Shown: positions 36,241-44,977 of the stretch, in pieces
Layout: every line of letters begins with the position of its first letter
Numbering within the stretch: the first letter of the stretch is position 1
Assembly: GCA_029238785.1 (NCBI GenBank)
Contig: JAQWFN010000058.1
Location: 1-54,057 of the forward strand
DNA: 54,057 nucleotides
Origin: Flavobacteriales bacterium
GTDB lineage: Bacteria > Bacteroidota > Bacteroidia > Flavobacteriales_D > Sanyastnellaceae
Direction: 5' to 3'
Made by a program: the position numbers and the translations under genes
The notes under the pieces: generated by a model
What the model was told of the DNA's origin: nothing
The model's database searches: none
The model's input: the letters and a program-made list of their open reading frames with translations, nothing else

Positions 36241-38360
36241 GCGACTTCAAGCTCCCCGGTTTTCTCAAGATAGGCCAAGGCTAAGCGAATTTCATGATAA
36301 GGCACTTGTTCATTGAGGGCATCATAGTAGGGCCTTAATTTCGACTTTTCCTCTATTTGCGGCATCACAGATCTGACAAGTTTAATGCTGTCTTCTTCAA
36401 CCAATCCTTCCAAAGTTTGAAGTCTTCCGTCGATGTAAAGGTTGGCAAGGTGACTGTAAATCGTGGTTACTTGAAGATCCCGATCGATCGCAATTTGTTT
36501 CGGACTCAAGCCTTTGTGAAACAACTCCAATGTTTTATAAAAGGTATCTGAAGGCTTTTTTTGGGTTTTTAAATAGCCAGCGATTTCTGCAAGGAAGTCG
36601 TGCGCATACTTGTTAGCTTTAAACTCTCCAACCCCCGACACATCAAGGAAGCGCTCAAAATTTGTGGGCTTGATTTGAACCATATCCCTTAAAGTGGCAT
36701 CATTGAACACTTGATAGGGGGGAACCTTAGCCTCCGAAGCAATGCGTTTACGAAGCGCTCTGAGTTTTTCGAAGAGCACATCGTTTTCACTGATGGCTTT
36801 GCTTGGTCGCTTCTTGGCCGCTTTAATTTCATCTTGAGGTACTTCTTCAGGAACCTTAGTGAGCTGAATTGCTTTCTGCCCTAGCAATACTTCTTTGGCT
36901 GCCTTGGTTACCTTTAGGCTGAAACCTTCATCGTAAGCCAATTCAAACAAACCTTGATTGAGCATTTGAACAATGTAATGCTTCCATTCTCTGAATGATA
37001 CCATTTTACCAACACCATAGGTTTTGATTTTATCGTATTCATTAGCCAGTACTTCACTGTTTGCTGAGCCTCGAAGAATGTTTACAAGCATTACGGTGGC
37101 CACTTTTTCTTTCGTTCTCACAGCGGCTGACAGGGCCATTTGGGTCAGTTGCGTTCCGTCAAAACTTACCGGTGGATGTTCGCAGATGTCGCAATTCCCA
37201 CAGTCTTCCTTCATGTATTCGCCAAAATAGGAGAGGAGGACCCGTCTTCTGCATGTGGTGGCTTCAGCATACTGAAGCATCCGATCAAGCTTGGTTTTGT
37301 TGAGCTCTTTCTGTCCACTATCTTCAATAAACTTGCTCAACATCACGATGTCTTTCATGCTGAAATAGAGCACAGTATCACTTGGTAAGCCATCTCTTCC
37401 TGCCCTGCCAATTTCTTGATAATAACCTTCAATATTTTTAGGCATGTTGTAGTGCATCACCCAGCGAACATTACTCTTATCGATCCCCATTCCAAAGGCA
37501 ATGGTGGCACAAATTACTTGTGTTCTGTCGTTAATGAAGTCTTCTTGAACTTTTGAACGAACATCGGACGAAAAGCCCGCGTGATAAGCTTCCGCATCAA
37601 TTCCTGCTGTAGCTAAATTGGCAGCAAGTGCTTCGGTTTCTTTTCGACTCAAACAATAGATGATACCGGCTTGATGTGGACGACGATTAATAAAGGAAAT
37701 GATCTCTTTAAGTTTCTCTTTTTGAGTCATTTGTGGACGAACCTTTAAGCTGAGGTTCTTCCGGTCAAAGGAACTCACAAAAGTTTTTGGAGAGCGCAGC
37801 CCAAGTTGTTCAACGATGTCTTTGCGAGTAACTTTATCTGCTGTTGCGGTGAATGCCACAAATGGGCAATGCGACCACCTTTCTCGGATGAGTTTTAATT
37901 GTGTGTACTCTGGTCGGAAATCATGTCCCCACATACTCACACAATGGGCTTCATCAATAGCAACAAAGGAAATGTCATCATCCTTCAACCAAGGAATTCC
38001 TCCGCCAATGAGTCGTTCGGGAGAAACATAGAGGAACTTTAATGATTTGGATTCAACCAAGGAACGCACATCCGTTTCTTCGTTTGAACTTAAAGAGCTA
38101 TTGTAATAGGCTGCAGCAATCCCATTAGCTTTTAATGCTTCAACCTGGTCTTTCATTAAAGAAATGAGGGGGGAAATAACAAGTGTCAAACCCTCAAACA
38201 TCAATCCTGGGATTTGAAAACAAATGGATTTCCCACCACCGGTTGGCATTAATACCAAACCGTCTCTTTTATCAAGAATGTGGTCGATGATTTCTTTCTG
38301 TTTCGGTCTGAATTCATCATAACCAAAGACCTCTTTTAATATGGCTTCAGGCGTACTCAT
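36234..38360 (-). CDS. recQ: ATP-dependent DNA helicase RecQ
   Basis: The 708-residue helicase has FRPKQKEIIDHIL, motif I MPTGGGKSICFQIP, DEAH box AIDEAHCVSMWGHDFRPEY, SAF/TATAD region, motif VI QEIGRAGRDGLPS, the zinc domain (CRRRVLLSYFGE, CGNCDIC), a winged-helix RQC, an HRDC domain (ATLRDMVQIKPTNFERFLDVSGVG) and a C-terminal helix-turn-helix (LSPKQIAIDRDLQVTTIYSHL). RecQ unwinds DNA 3'-5' in recombination and repair. The start at 38360 follows from the promoter at 38365-38372, only 4 nt away; a longer in-frame version would begin upstream of the promoter. Confidence 0.96.
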   Translation of the reverse strand: MSTPEAILKEVFGYDEFRPKQKEIIDHILDKRDGLVLMPTGGGKSICFQIPGLMFEGLTLVISPLISLMKDQVEALKANGIAAAYYNSSLSSNEETDVRSLVESKSLKFLYVSPERLIGGGIPWLKDDDISFVAIDEAHCVSMWGHDFRPEYTQLKLIRERWSHCPFVAFTATADKVTRKDIVEQLGLRSPKTFVSSFDRKNLSLKVRPQMTQKEKLKEIISFINRRPHQAGIIYCLSRKETEALAANLATAGIDAEAYHAGFSSDVRSKVQEDFINDRTQVICATIAFGMGIDKSNVRWVMHYNMPKNIEGYYQEIGRAGRDGLPSDTVLYFSMKDIVMLSKFIEDSGQKELNKTKLDRMLQYAEATTCRRRVLLSYFGEYMKEDCGNCDICEHPPVSFDGTQLTQMALSAAVRTKEKVATVMLVNILRGSANSEVLANEYDKIKTYGVGKMVSFREWKHYIVQMLNQGLFELAYDEGFSLKVTKAAKEVLLGQKAIQLTKVPEEVPQDEIKAAKKRPSKAISENDVLFEKLRALRKRIASEAKVPPYQVFNDATLRDMVQIKPTNFERFLDVSGVGEFKANKYAHDFLAEIAGYLKTQKKPSDTFYKTLELFHKGLSPKQIAIDRDLQVTTIYSHLANLYIDGRLQTLEGLVEEDSIKLVRSVMPQIEEKSKLRPYYDALNEQVPYHEIRLALAYLEKTGELEVAQ

Positions 38361-38364
38361 GAGA

Positions 38365-38372
38365 CAAAGGTA
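38365..38372 (-). promoter_or_regulatory. -7 promoter box, TACCTTTG, 4 nt before recQ
   Basis: Perfect TAnnTTTG; the spacing implies a leaderless or nearly leaderless mRNA. Confidence 0.65.
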
Positions 38373-38505
38373 GTTCTTCACTTCGAGCAAAACCGGAGAA
38401 CTTTGTAGGTGTTCATGAACATTTTGTGAACGTAAAAGCTCGAGGAGGTTGAAATTATTATTGCAGCCTTATTTCAGAATTAATGGAATATTCAAAATTG
38501 TCTAC

Positions 38506-38513
38506 GACCTTTG
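38506..38513 (+). promoter_or_regulatory. -7 promoter box, GACCTTTG, 4 nt before a GTG start
   Basis: One mismatch to TAnnTTTG; same 4-nt spacing as recQ and others. Confidence 0.5.
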
Positions 38514-38517
38514 TGAG

Positions 38518-39546
38518 GTGAAAAGACTCAGTATTCTATCAATTTTTCTGACCAACATCGCTTTGGCTCAGATACCTCCTGGATATTATGATAATGCTCA
38601 AGGCTTAGAGGGACTTGCTCTTCGACAAGCACTTCATAACATCATTGATGATCATAACGTGCTCTCCTATAATAGCTTATGGGGACATATGGACGAAACG
38701 GATGCTCAGCCAGATGGTGATGTTTGGGACATTTACAGCTATGATCCTGATGAAACTCCGGCTTATGAATACAATTTCTTTTCAGATCAGTGTGGAACTT
38801 ACAGTGGGGAAGGTGACTGCTATAATAGAGAACACAGCTTTCCAAAATCGTGGTTTGGCGACACGCCTCCAATGAACTCAGATCTGTTTCATATTTATCC
38901 AACAGACGGTTATGTGAACGGGCAAAGAAGCAACCTACCTTATGGAGAAGTTGAAACTGTTGTTTGGGAATCAACGCTTGGTGCGGCGAATGGTATCGGT
39001 GAGAATTTCGGATACAACGGTCCGGTATTCGAACCACCAGCTGAGTACAAAGGAGATTTGGCCCGAACTTACTTCTACATGTTAACGCGGTATTACGATG
39101 TGTGTAGCACTTGGCAAACGCCCATGATGAGCAATGGAGACTTTGTTCAGTGGTCTGTTAACACTTTGATTGATTGGCATTTAAGTGATCCCGTTTCAAG
39201 TAAAGAAATCAATAGAAATAACGCGGTTTATTTAAAGCAAAACAACAGAAATCCTTTTATCGATAATCCGGAATGGGCGGAGTTGATATGGATTGCCGAT
39301 CCTGTAGCTTCAGTAGATGACGAAGGTTTAAGCTTGAAGCTAACACAAAATGGAAGTCGCTTTAGCGTTTCTGGAATTCAGGGTTTTGCCGACTTTGAAG
39401 TGTATGACTTGCTAGGAAGAACTCTTGTAAAAGAAAGCGTTTTCAATCAACAAGTACTTGATTTGAGCGCTTGTACTGGTCATCTCATCATCGTTCTTAG
39501 AATGGACAATGACGTGCTCTCACAGCGCATTTTCCTTCAACCATAA
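38518..39546 (+). CDS. Secreted endonuclease I family nuclease with T9SS-like C-terminus
   Basis: The 342-residue protein starts at GTG 38518, giving a signal peptide (residues 1-18, VKRLSILSIFLTNIALAQ); an in-frame TTG at 38449 would bury it. The Endonuclease_1 domain (about 20-250) has NREHSFPKSWFGD and SDLFHIYPTDGYVNGQRSNLPYG, the His and metal-binding region of EndA/Vvn-type nucleases, which cut DNA (and RNA) non-specifically. A C-terminal beta domain (about 270-342, ending VLSQRIFLQP) resembles a T9SS sorting domain but lacks a clear YPNP motif. It probably scavenges extracellular DNA. Confidence 0.88.
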   Translation: MKRLSILSIFLTNIALAQIPPGYYDNAQGLEGLALRQALHNIIDDHNVLSYNSLWGHMDETDAQPDGDVWDIYSYDPDETPAYEYNFFSDQCGTYSGEGDCYNREHSFPKSWFGDTPPMNSDLFHIYPTDGYVNGQRSNLPYGEVETVVWESTLGAANGIGENFGYNGPVFEPPAEYKGDLARTYFYMLTRYYDVCSTWQTPMMSNGDFVQWSVNTLIDWHLSDPVSSKEINRNNAVYLKQNNRNPFIDNPEWAELIWIADPVASVDDEGLSLKLTQNGSRFSVSGIQGFADFEVYDLLGRTLVKESVFNQQVLDLSACTGHLIIVLRMDNDVLSQRIFLQP

Positions 39547-39556
39547 AAGAAAAGTC

Positions 39557-39579
39557 GAAAAGGGGTGCAAGCCCTTTTA
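39557..39579. terminator. Weak hairpin between endonuclease and helicase genes
   Basis: AAAAGGG pairs with CCCTTTT across an 8-nt loop; no long T-tract beyond the stem. It touches the helicase stop codon. Confidence 0.4.
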
Positions 39580-40887
39580 CCAACAGCGATCTACTTTTAT
39601 TTTTTTCCCTTTAATCTTCACTTGACGGAGGGTGCTTATGAGGTCCTTAATTTTCGATTTTGGAACAGCTACGAAAGCTGAATGATCCATTACATCGATT
39701 TTACCCACTTCATTAGGATTTAGTTTTCCTTGTTTAATCAGTACTCCAAGGACATCAGTCTTGTTGATTTTTTCCTTTTTTCCACCACCAAAGTACAAGG
39801 TAGCCATTGAAGGAACGCTTACTGAGTTGTGGTTTGAAGGAAGTCGATAATCTTCAAATTCCGCAGCAAAATCGGGAAGAAACTCGTCTTCACTCAGAAG
39901 TAAAAAACTCTTCCCTTCAGCGCTCATTCTTGCGGTTCGACCGTTTCTGTGGATGAATGAAGCTTCATCGCGTGTGCTTTGATAGTGCACCACAAAGTCC
40001 ATATTTTGAATGTCCAAACCTCGCGCTGCAAGGTCTGTGGCCAAAATGTAATTAACACTCCCATTTCTGAACTTGATCAGCGCTTTCTCACGGTCCATTT
40101 GTTCCATACCTCCGTGAAAAGTTTCGTGTGGAAGACCAATGTTATCAAGGAAATCACTCACTCGGTCAACGGCTTCTCGGTGGTTGAAAAATATGATGCC
40201 CTGCTGCTTGTCGAGAACTCCAAGTAGGCGTTCTAAATAAGTTGTTTTTTCATCTTTAGGTGAGATGATTTTATATTTCTCGAGTTGTTGAGCTAATTCA
40301 TGCTGACCACCAGAAAGTTTGTGAAAAGGAAGGTTGTTCCAATGCTCAGGGAGCACAATCTGGTCTGTTGCTGAAACTAAATAGTGCTTTTCCACATGCT
40401 CTAAATAAGCCAAAATCGTATTGATGTCTTCTTCAAAACCGAGCTCCAATGCCTTGTCATATTCATCTACGACAACCATTTGTAGTTGATCTTTGGAAAA
40501 ACGTTCGTTTCTGCAGTGATCAGCTAAGCGACCAGGAGTTCCAATAATCACCTCAGGTGCATTGGCTAAGCTTCTCGCTTCGTTTCTGCGATCATGACCT
40601 CCATAGCAACACGTGATATTAAGTCCGGTTTTCATGTCTTGCCAAACACTGGTAATCTGGAGTGCAAGCTCCCTACTTGGTGCAATTATCATGCATTGCG
40701 ACCCACCTTGAACTTCAATAAAGTTAAGCAGGGGAAGAGAGAACCCCAGCGTTTTCCCGCTACCCGTTGGTGCATGAAGCTGAATGTTATTGTGACTTTG
40801 CGAAGCCGCTAACATCGACTCTTGCATTGGTTTAAGTTCAGAAAAACCTAACTTGTTTAATGCCCGATTTACTTGTGGAGTATTCAT
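39577..40887 (-). CDS. DEAD-box-type RNA helicase with DbpA RNA-binding domain, motif II DEYD
   Basis: The 436-residue protein has a Q-motif-like start (LGFSELKPMQESML), motif I APTGSGKT, Ia PSRELALQ, a changed motif II VVDEYDKALELGF (DEYD instead of DEAD), SATD, motif V ATDLAARGLD and a variant motif VI HRNGRTAR. A DbpA-type RNA-binding domain occupies residues about 360-430 (KTDVLGVLIKQGKLNPNEVGKIDV). DbpA homologues act in 50S assembly; this is a short, divergent relative. The start is supported by the -7 box 4 nt upstream. Confidence 0.9.
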   Translation of the reverse strand: MNTPQVNRALNKLGFSELKPMQESMLAASQSHNNIQLHAPTGSGKTLGFSLPLLNFIEVQGGSQCMIIAPSRELALQITSVWQDMKTGLNITCCYGGHDRRNEARSLANAPEVIIGTPGRLADHCRNERFSKDQLQMVVVDEYDKALELGFEEDINTILAYLEHVEKHYLVSATDQIVLPEHWNNLPFHKLSGGQHELAQQLEKYKIISPKDEKTTYLERLLGVLDKQQGIIFFNHREAVDRVSDFLDNIGLPHETFHGGMEQMDREKALIKFRNGSVNYILATDLAARGLDIQNMDFVVHYQSTRDEASFIHRNGRTARMSAEGKSFLLLSEDEFLPDFAAEFEDYRLPSNHNSVSVPSMATLYFGGGKKEKINKTDVLGVLIKQGKLNPNEVGKIDVMDHSAFVAVPKSKIKDLISTLRQVKIKGKKIKVDRCW

Positions 40888-40891
40888 CAGG

Positions 40892-40899
40892 CAAAGGTA
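40892..40899 (-). promoter_or_regulatory. -7 promoter box, TACCTTTG, 4 nt before the helicase
   Basis: Perfect TAnnTTTG; leaderless spacing. Confidence 0.65.
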
Positions 40900-40971
40900 G
40901 GTGCTCTTGTTATGAGAAGAAAGTTTAATTTAGCCGCAAATTTAAAATCAGAACAAAAGCTATTTCTAGCG

Positions 40972-40979
40972 TAGTTTTG
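40972..40979 (+). promoter_or_regulatory. -7 promoter box, TAGTTTTG, for the methyltransferase-like gene
   Basis: Perfect TAnnTTTG, 27 nt before the ATG at 41007. Confidence 0.6.
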
Positions 40980-41006
40980 ATTTAGAAAGAACCATAAGAC
41001 AGAATC

Positions 41007-41750
41007 ATGCTTCAATATTCACTAGAGAAAACAGGAAACAAATTATTCAAGTATAGAGGTCAAATCCCTGTGGTGCTCTTTGTTTTGGCTATTCCATTTA
41101 TTTGGACGACGTCTTATTTTGATATGACAGAGGCAACGATTGGCTCTTTGACCATTGCTTCCATCATCGTTTCACTCATTGGGTTTTACATCCGTTTTTT
41201 CGCCATCGCTACTACACCTCGTGGCACATCTGGCCGAAACACCAGCAAGCAAGTAGCAGAATCCCTGAATACCAAGGGTATTTATTCAATTGTTAGACAC
41301 CCTCTTTATTTGGGGAATTACTTTATCTGGTTAGGAATCGTTGTTTTTACTTTCAGCTGGTCGTTCATGCTTATTTTCTCACTGGCATATTGGATTTACT
41401 ACGAGCGGATCATGTATGCTGAAGAGCAATTCTTACACAAGAAGTTTGGCGATAAGTACAAGAACTGGAGCAGTAAGACACCTGCGTTTTGGCCTTCTTT
41501 TAAGCACTCGGCAAAAGGAGATGTCCCCTTTTCAATGAAAGCTATTCTACGCCGCGAGTATTCTGGCGTACTTGCTACCGTTATGGGCTTCGTTTATGTT
41601 GAAGCACTTCGTCAATATTCTCAAGACATGCTGAGCATGGACACCATGAGAATTCCGCTCTACATTCTTGGAGGAACGGCTGTTATTACCTTGATTCTGA
41701 GAACACTCAAGAAAACCACTAGAGTGCTTCACGATGATGTTAGAGATTAA
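41007..41750 (+). CDS. Isoprenylcysteine carboxyl methyltransferase-like membrane protein (LmtA-like)
   Basis: The 247-residue protein has about five to six membrane helices and the ICMT/PEMT SAM-binding pattern: TKGIYSIVRHPLYLGNYFIWLGI (residues about 90-112; RHPxYxG) followed by EEQFLHKKFGDKYKNWSSKTPAFWP. Relatives include LmtA of Leptospira, which methylates the lipid A 1-phosphate. The target here is not known. It ends with a 4-bp convergent overlap with tex. Confidence 0.82.
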   Translation: MLQYSLEKTGNKLFKYRGQIPVVLFVLAIPFIWTTSYFDMTEATIGSLTIASIIVSLIGFYIRFFAIATTPRGTSGRNTSKQVAESLNTKGIYSIVRHPLYLGNYFIWLGIVVFTFSWSFMLIFSLAYWIYYERIMYAEEQFLHKKFGDKYKNWSSKTPAFWPSFKHSAKGDVPFSMKAILRREYSGVLATVMGFVYVEALRQYSQDMLSMDTMRIPLYILGGTAVITLILRTLKKTTRVLHDDVRD

Positions 41751-43852
41751 ATCCCTCTCATTGTTAATTGAATTCTTTTTCGCGAAGCATCAACTTCAAG
41801 CACTTTAACACGAACTTCTTGCCCTAATCGCACAACATCGAGTGGATCGCTGACATAGCGATCGGCCAGTTGCGACAGATGAACGAGTCCGTCTTGCTTT
41901 ACACCTATGTCAACAAAGGCCCCAAAGTGAGTAATGTTGCTTACTTTTCCTGGCAAAATAAGTCCTTCTTTTAGGTCTTCAATGCTCTTCACGAAACTAG
42001 CAAACTCAAACTGCTTCGCATTTCCCCGAGGATCGCGACCAGGTTTTTTTAGTTCTTCGCTAATATCGAGTAGTGTAGGTAGTCCGATTTCTTCATTAAT
42101 ATAAGCTGACAAATCGATCTTCTCCATCCAGTCTCCTTGAATTTTATTTAGGTCTTTATCAGCTTCTTTGAGCATCGTTTTGATTAATTCGTATCGTTCC
42201 GGGTGAACCCCTGTATTATCTAGGGCTTCATCGCCATTATCAATTCTCAAAAAGCCAGCAGCTTGTTCAAATGCCTTAGCGCCTAGTCCTTTGACCTTTT
42301 TTAATTCTTGGCGATTGCTGAAGTTACCATGTTTGCTTCGGTGTTCGATGATGTTTTTCGCCATGGTCTTCGACAAACCAGAGATGTGTTGGAGAAGGTG
42401 CTCACTTGCAAGGTTGAGGTTCACCCCAACTCGATTCACACAACGTTCAACCACTTGGTCGAGGCGTTCCTTCAAACGTTTTTGATTCACATCGTGCTGA
42501 TATTGGCCAACGCCAATCGATTTCGGGTCGATTTTCACCAATTCCGACAAGGGGTCCATCAATCTTCGTCCAATGCTCACCGCACCTCTCACAGTGACAT
42601 CATAATCTGGGAATTCCTCTCGTGCCAGGGGTGATGCAGAGTAGATGCTCGCTCCAGCTTCGTTGACCATGTGGGCCTCGATTTTATTGTATTTCACCAA
42701 GTCCTTTACAAAGGTCATTGTTTCTCTACCCGCAGTTCCATCACCAACAGCAATCACCTCAATTTTATAAGCCTCAATCAGGTTTTCAAGTTTACTCATC
42801 GCCCCTTTTCGATCATTTTTAGGAGGATGAGGGAATACAGTGCTGTTGTGCATTAGTCCGCCAATTTCATCCAAGCAAACCACTTTGCAACCTGTTCTAA
42901 AACCAGGATCTAGTGCGAGAACACGTTTTTGTCCCAAAGGAGCTGCCATCAAAAGTTGTTCGAGGTTTCCAGCGAAAACGTCAATTGCTTGTTCTTCGGC
43001 GATAGCGAGATAATGCTGACGAATTTCAGTTTCCAAACTAGGTTTCAAGAGACGGGTATAAGCATCATTAACAGCCAGTTCCACTTGTTCAGAGCAAGTG
43101 TTTCTTCCCTTCACAAAAATCTCGTTTAGCACCGCAATAGCTTCTTCCTTATTGGGTCCAATATTCACTCGCAAGAACTTCTCCCGTTCACCGCGCAGAA
43201 TTGCTAGAAGACGATAGCCTGGTGTTTTTGAAATGGGATGTTCGTATTTGAAATAGTCGCGATACTTCTGTCCAGATTCCTCTTCTCCTTTAATGACTTT
43301 CGAGTTGATTTTAGCTTCTCGATGGAAAAGTCCTCTCAGACGTTTCCGAGCAAAAGCCCGTTCACTGATCCATTCGGCCATAATGTATCGAGCACCTTCC
43401 AGTGCTTCTTCGGTGTTTTTAACATCACCTTTAACAAAGCGTTGGGCGAGGGATTGTAGTTCTGATTTCTCTTGCTTCATGATCAGACCAGCGAGTGGTT
43501 CTAAACCAAGTTCACGAGCAAGCGAGGCCTTCGTTTTACGTTTGGGTTTAAAAGGAAGGTAGAAGTCTTCAAGAAGCGTGATATTGTCGAAATTCTGAAT
43601 CTTCGTTTTTAATTCTTCATCCAATAGGCCTTGTTCATCAAGACTTTTTGTTACCGCTATCTTTCTTGCTTCAAGGACTTTTTGAGCCGTCAGGAGGTCG
43701 ATAATTTGTTGAATTTGAACTTCATCTAGTCCGGAAGTTCGTTCTTTACGGTATCTCGCGATGAAAGGAACCGTGGCTCCTTCGTTGGTGAGTTGTTGAA
43801 CGGCGCTGATTTGAGCTTTGGAAAAGTGGGCTAGGGCTTCTTTACTAATCAT
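41747..43852 (-). CDS. tex: Tex family transcription accessory protein (S1 RNA-binding)
   Basis: The 701-residue protein shows the Tex layout: N-terminal helical part (ATVPFIARYRKERTSGLDEVQIQQI), YqgF-like RNase H fold (RVLALDPGFRTGCKVVCLD near residue 315), helix-hairpin-helix (SKHGNFSNRQELKKVKGLGAKAFEQAAGFLRI) and a C-terminal S1 domain (LILPGKVSNITHFGAFVDIGVKQDGLVHLSQL). Tex is a nucleic-acid-binding protein related to Spt6. The -7 box is 4 nt before the ATG. An IS end lies 13 bp upstream of that box, so the original -33 region may have been replaced. Confidence 0.96.
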   Translation of the reverse strand: MISKEALAHFSKAQISAVQQLTNEGATVPFIARYRKERTSGLDEVQIQQIIDLLTAQKVLEARKIAVTKSLDEQGLLDEELKTKIQNFDNITLLEDFYLPFKPKRKTKASLARELGLEPLAGLIMKQEKSELQSLAQRFVKGDVKNTEEALEGARYIMAEWISERAFARKRLRGLFHREAKINSKVIKGEEESGQKYRDYFKYEHPISKTPGYRLLAILRGEREKFLRVNIGPNKEEAIAVLNEIFVKGRNTCSEQVELAVNDAYTRLLKPSLETEIRQHYLAIAEEQAIDVFAGNLEQLLMAAPLGQKRVLALDPGFRTGCKVVCLDEIGGLMHNSTVFPHPPKNDRKGAMSKLENLIEAYKIEVIAVGDGTAGRETMTFVKDLVKYNKIEAHMVNEAGASIYSASPLAREEFPDYDVTVRGAVSIGRRLMDPLSELVKIDPKSIGVGQYQHDVNQKRLKERLDQVVERCVNRVGVNLNLASEHLLQHISGLSKTMAKNIIEHRSKHGNFSNRQELKKVKGLGAKAFEQAAGFLRIDNGDEALDNTGVHPERYELIKTMLKEADKDLNKIQGDWMEKIDLSAYINEEIGLPTLLDISEELKKPGRDPRGNAKQFEFASFVKSIEDLKEGLILPGKVSNITHFGAFVDIGVKQDGLVHLSQLADRYVSDPLDVVRLGQEVRVKVLEVDASRKRIQLTMRGI

Positions 43853-43856
43853 CTCG

Positions 43857-43864
43857 CAAAGATA
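43857..43864 (-). promoter_or_regulatory. -7 promoter box, TATCTTTG, 4 nt before tex
   Basis: Perfect TAnnTTTG; the IS terminal repeat begins at 43877, where the -33 element would be expected to fall inside the IS. Confidence 0.6.
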
Positions 43865-43876
43865 TTCTTTGTGGTG

Positions 43877-43897
43877 ATTATTGACTTAAGTCGCCGA
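43877..43897 (+). repeat. IS inverted repeat, tex side
   Basis: 21 bp, perfect inverted copy of 44872-44892. Confidence 0.9.
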
Positions 43898-44767
43898 GAT
43901 TCGTTTGAAGGATAACCAAGGGTGTTGGACCATGACTTGCATCAAGCTAAAGAAACCGTCATTTTTGCTAATCTTTTTTCGCCAGTGACGATATATGTGC
44001 TCACAACAATAATAAAACAAGTGTTTTTTTGAAATGTGATGATGCGTTCGTTTCACCCATTGAGCTAGTTCAATCTTAAAGTGTGAGTTGTGGATCACAA
44101 CGAAGTCCCTTCTTACAATCAAGTTTTCTATCCATTGATCACCTCGAGCCTTTGAATGTTGCTCTTTTTTCGATTGAATCATTTGTTCTGATTCAGAACC
44201 CGACCCGAGTGTTCTCGCTGATTTTAGTTTAATGTAAAGAAGTTGCTTAGTTTGAAGTTCACCAATAGTAATTCTGGAGATATCGGCGTAAGTGATTCTG
44301 CCGAAACTCTGTTCATCAAGCATAATTCCTTTGATATCAAGGGATGGTAAGGATTCCATTTTGCTTGAGATGGTTTCAATGAATGCCGCTGTCTCAATCC
44401 TGGTAATACCTTGTTGTACTTTCCGTTTGAAAAACCATGCTGTCTTTTGACAAATAGAATACTGTCTGCTTAATTCATTTGAAGAAATACCTTGTGGTAT
44501 CTGAAGTAGTTGTAAAATGATATGGAATGCCTCTGAAATTGGGAATTTCAGTTTGTGAAATAAGGTATTGGCCGTGGCAGATTCGTCATAGCGACACTTT
44601 AGACATCTTCGAGAGTGCCATTTTTTTCCACGACCATACTTATTTGAACTGCATTTATTGCACTTGTAGCCATCAGCCCACTTCAAATAAACGAGGTAGT
44701 GATAACAAGAATTATCGCTATCGAAAAGGTCGGTAAAAACATCATTATGTAACGAATCTATCTGCAT
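43886..44767 (-). CDS. IS1595-like transposase with N-terminal zinc ribbon
   Basis: The 293-residue protein has an IS1595-type zinc ribbon (CNKCSSNKYGRG ... SRRCLKCR, residues about 35-60) followed by NTLFHKLKFPISEAFHIILQLLQIPQGISSNELSRQ and a helix-turn-helix (ICQKTAWFFKRKVQ). The catalytic part is divergent from ISXO2-type domains: IMLDEQSFG may hold the first Asp and CCEHIYRHWRK the Glu; the middle Asp is uncertain. The stop codon overlaps the terminal repeat. A -7 box lies 12 nt before the start. The reading frame is intact, so activity is possible; family assignment below IS1595 is not made. Confidence 0.82.
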   Translation of the reverse strand: MQIDSLHNDVFTDLFDSDNSCYHYLVYLKWADGYKCNKCSSNKYGRGKKWHSRRCLKCRYDESATANTLFHKLKFPISEAFHIILQLLQIPQGISSNELSRQYSICQKTAWFFKRKVQQGITRIETAAFIETISSKMESLPSLDIKGIMLDEQSFGRITYADISRITIGELQTKQLLYIKLKSARTLGSGSESEQMIQSKKEQHSKARGDQWIENLIVRRDFVVIHNSHFKIELAQWVKRTHHHISKKHLFYYCCEHIYRHWRKKISKNDGFFSLMQVMVQHPWLSFKRISAT

Positions 44768-44779
44768 ATCAGTTGCTTA

Positions 44780-44787
44780 CAAAGCTA
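44780..44787 (-). promoter_or_regulatory. -7 promoter box, TAGCTTTG, for the transposase
   Basis: Perfect TAnnTTTG, 12 nt before the ATG at 44767, inside the IS. Confidence 0.55.
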
Positions 44788-44871
44788 AGTTGTGTGATGA
44801 GGATTTCATAACTCATCCACAAACTGATGGAGTGCATTCACAAATTCATCTACAAAAATTCACTTCATTTT

Positions 44872-44892
44872 TCGGCGACTTAAGTCAATAAT
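44872..44892 (-). repeat. IS inverted repeat, cyclophilin side
   Basis: 21 bp, perfect inverted copy of 43877-43897. Confidence 0.9.
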
Positions 44893-44946
44893 GAGCATAC
44901 AGAATTTTTTTGTCGATCTGAACAAAGCAAAAAATCCAGTATTAAG

Positions 44947-44954
44947 TACCTTTG
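44947..44954 (+). promoter_or_regulatory. -7 promoter box, TACCTTTG, for the cyclophilin gene
   Basis: Perfect TAnnTTTG, 23 nt before the ATG at 44978, 55 bp from the IS end. Confidence 0.7.
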
Positions 44955-44977
44955 CACCCATTCAAAAACAAACAAAC

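Larger units (their letters stand above)
43877..44892 (-). mobile_element. Insertion sequence, IS1595-like, complete with terminal inverted repeats
   Basis: A 1016-bp element is bounded by perfect 21-bp inverted repeats at 43877-43897 and 44872-44892 (sharing GACTTAAGTCGCCGA; the repeat itself contains the palindrome GACTTAAGTC). It holds one transposase gene. The 8 bases outside each end (TTGTGGTG and GAGCATAC) differ, so no target duplication is visible. It sits between tex and the cyclophilin gene. Confidence 0.88.

Noticed and set aside
43877-44892. 8-bp target-site duplication around the IS
   Set aside because: The flanking octamers TTGTGGTG and GAGCATAC do not match, and shifting the ends by a few bases does not create a direct repeat.
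44891-44977. Signal peptide or extension for the cyclophilin starting at the IS border
   Set aside because: The perfect -7 box lies within this extension, so translation must begin after it, at 44978.
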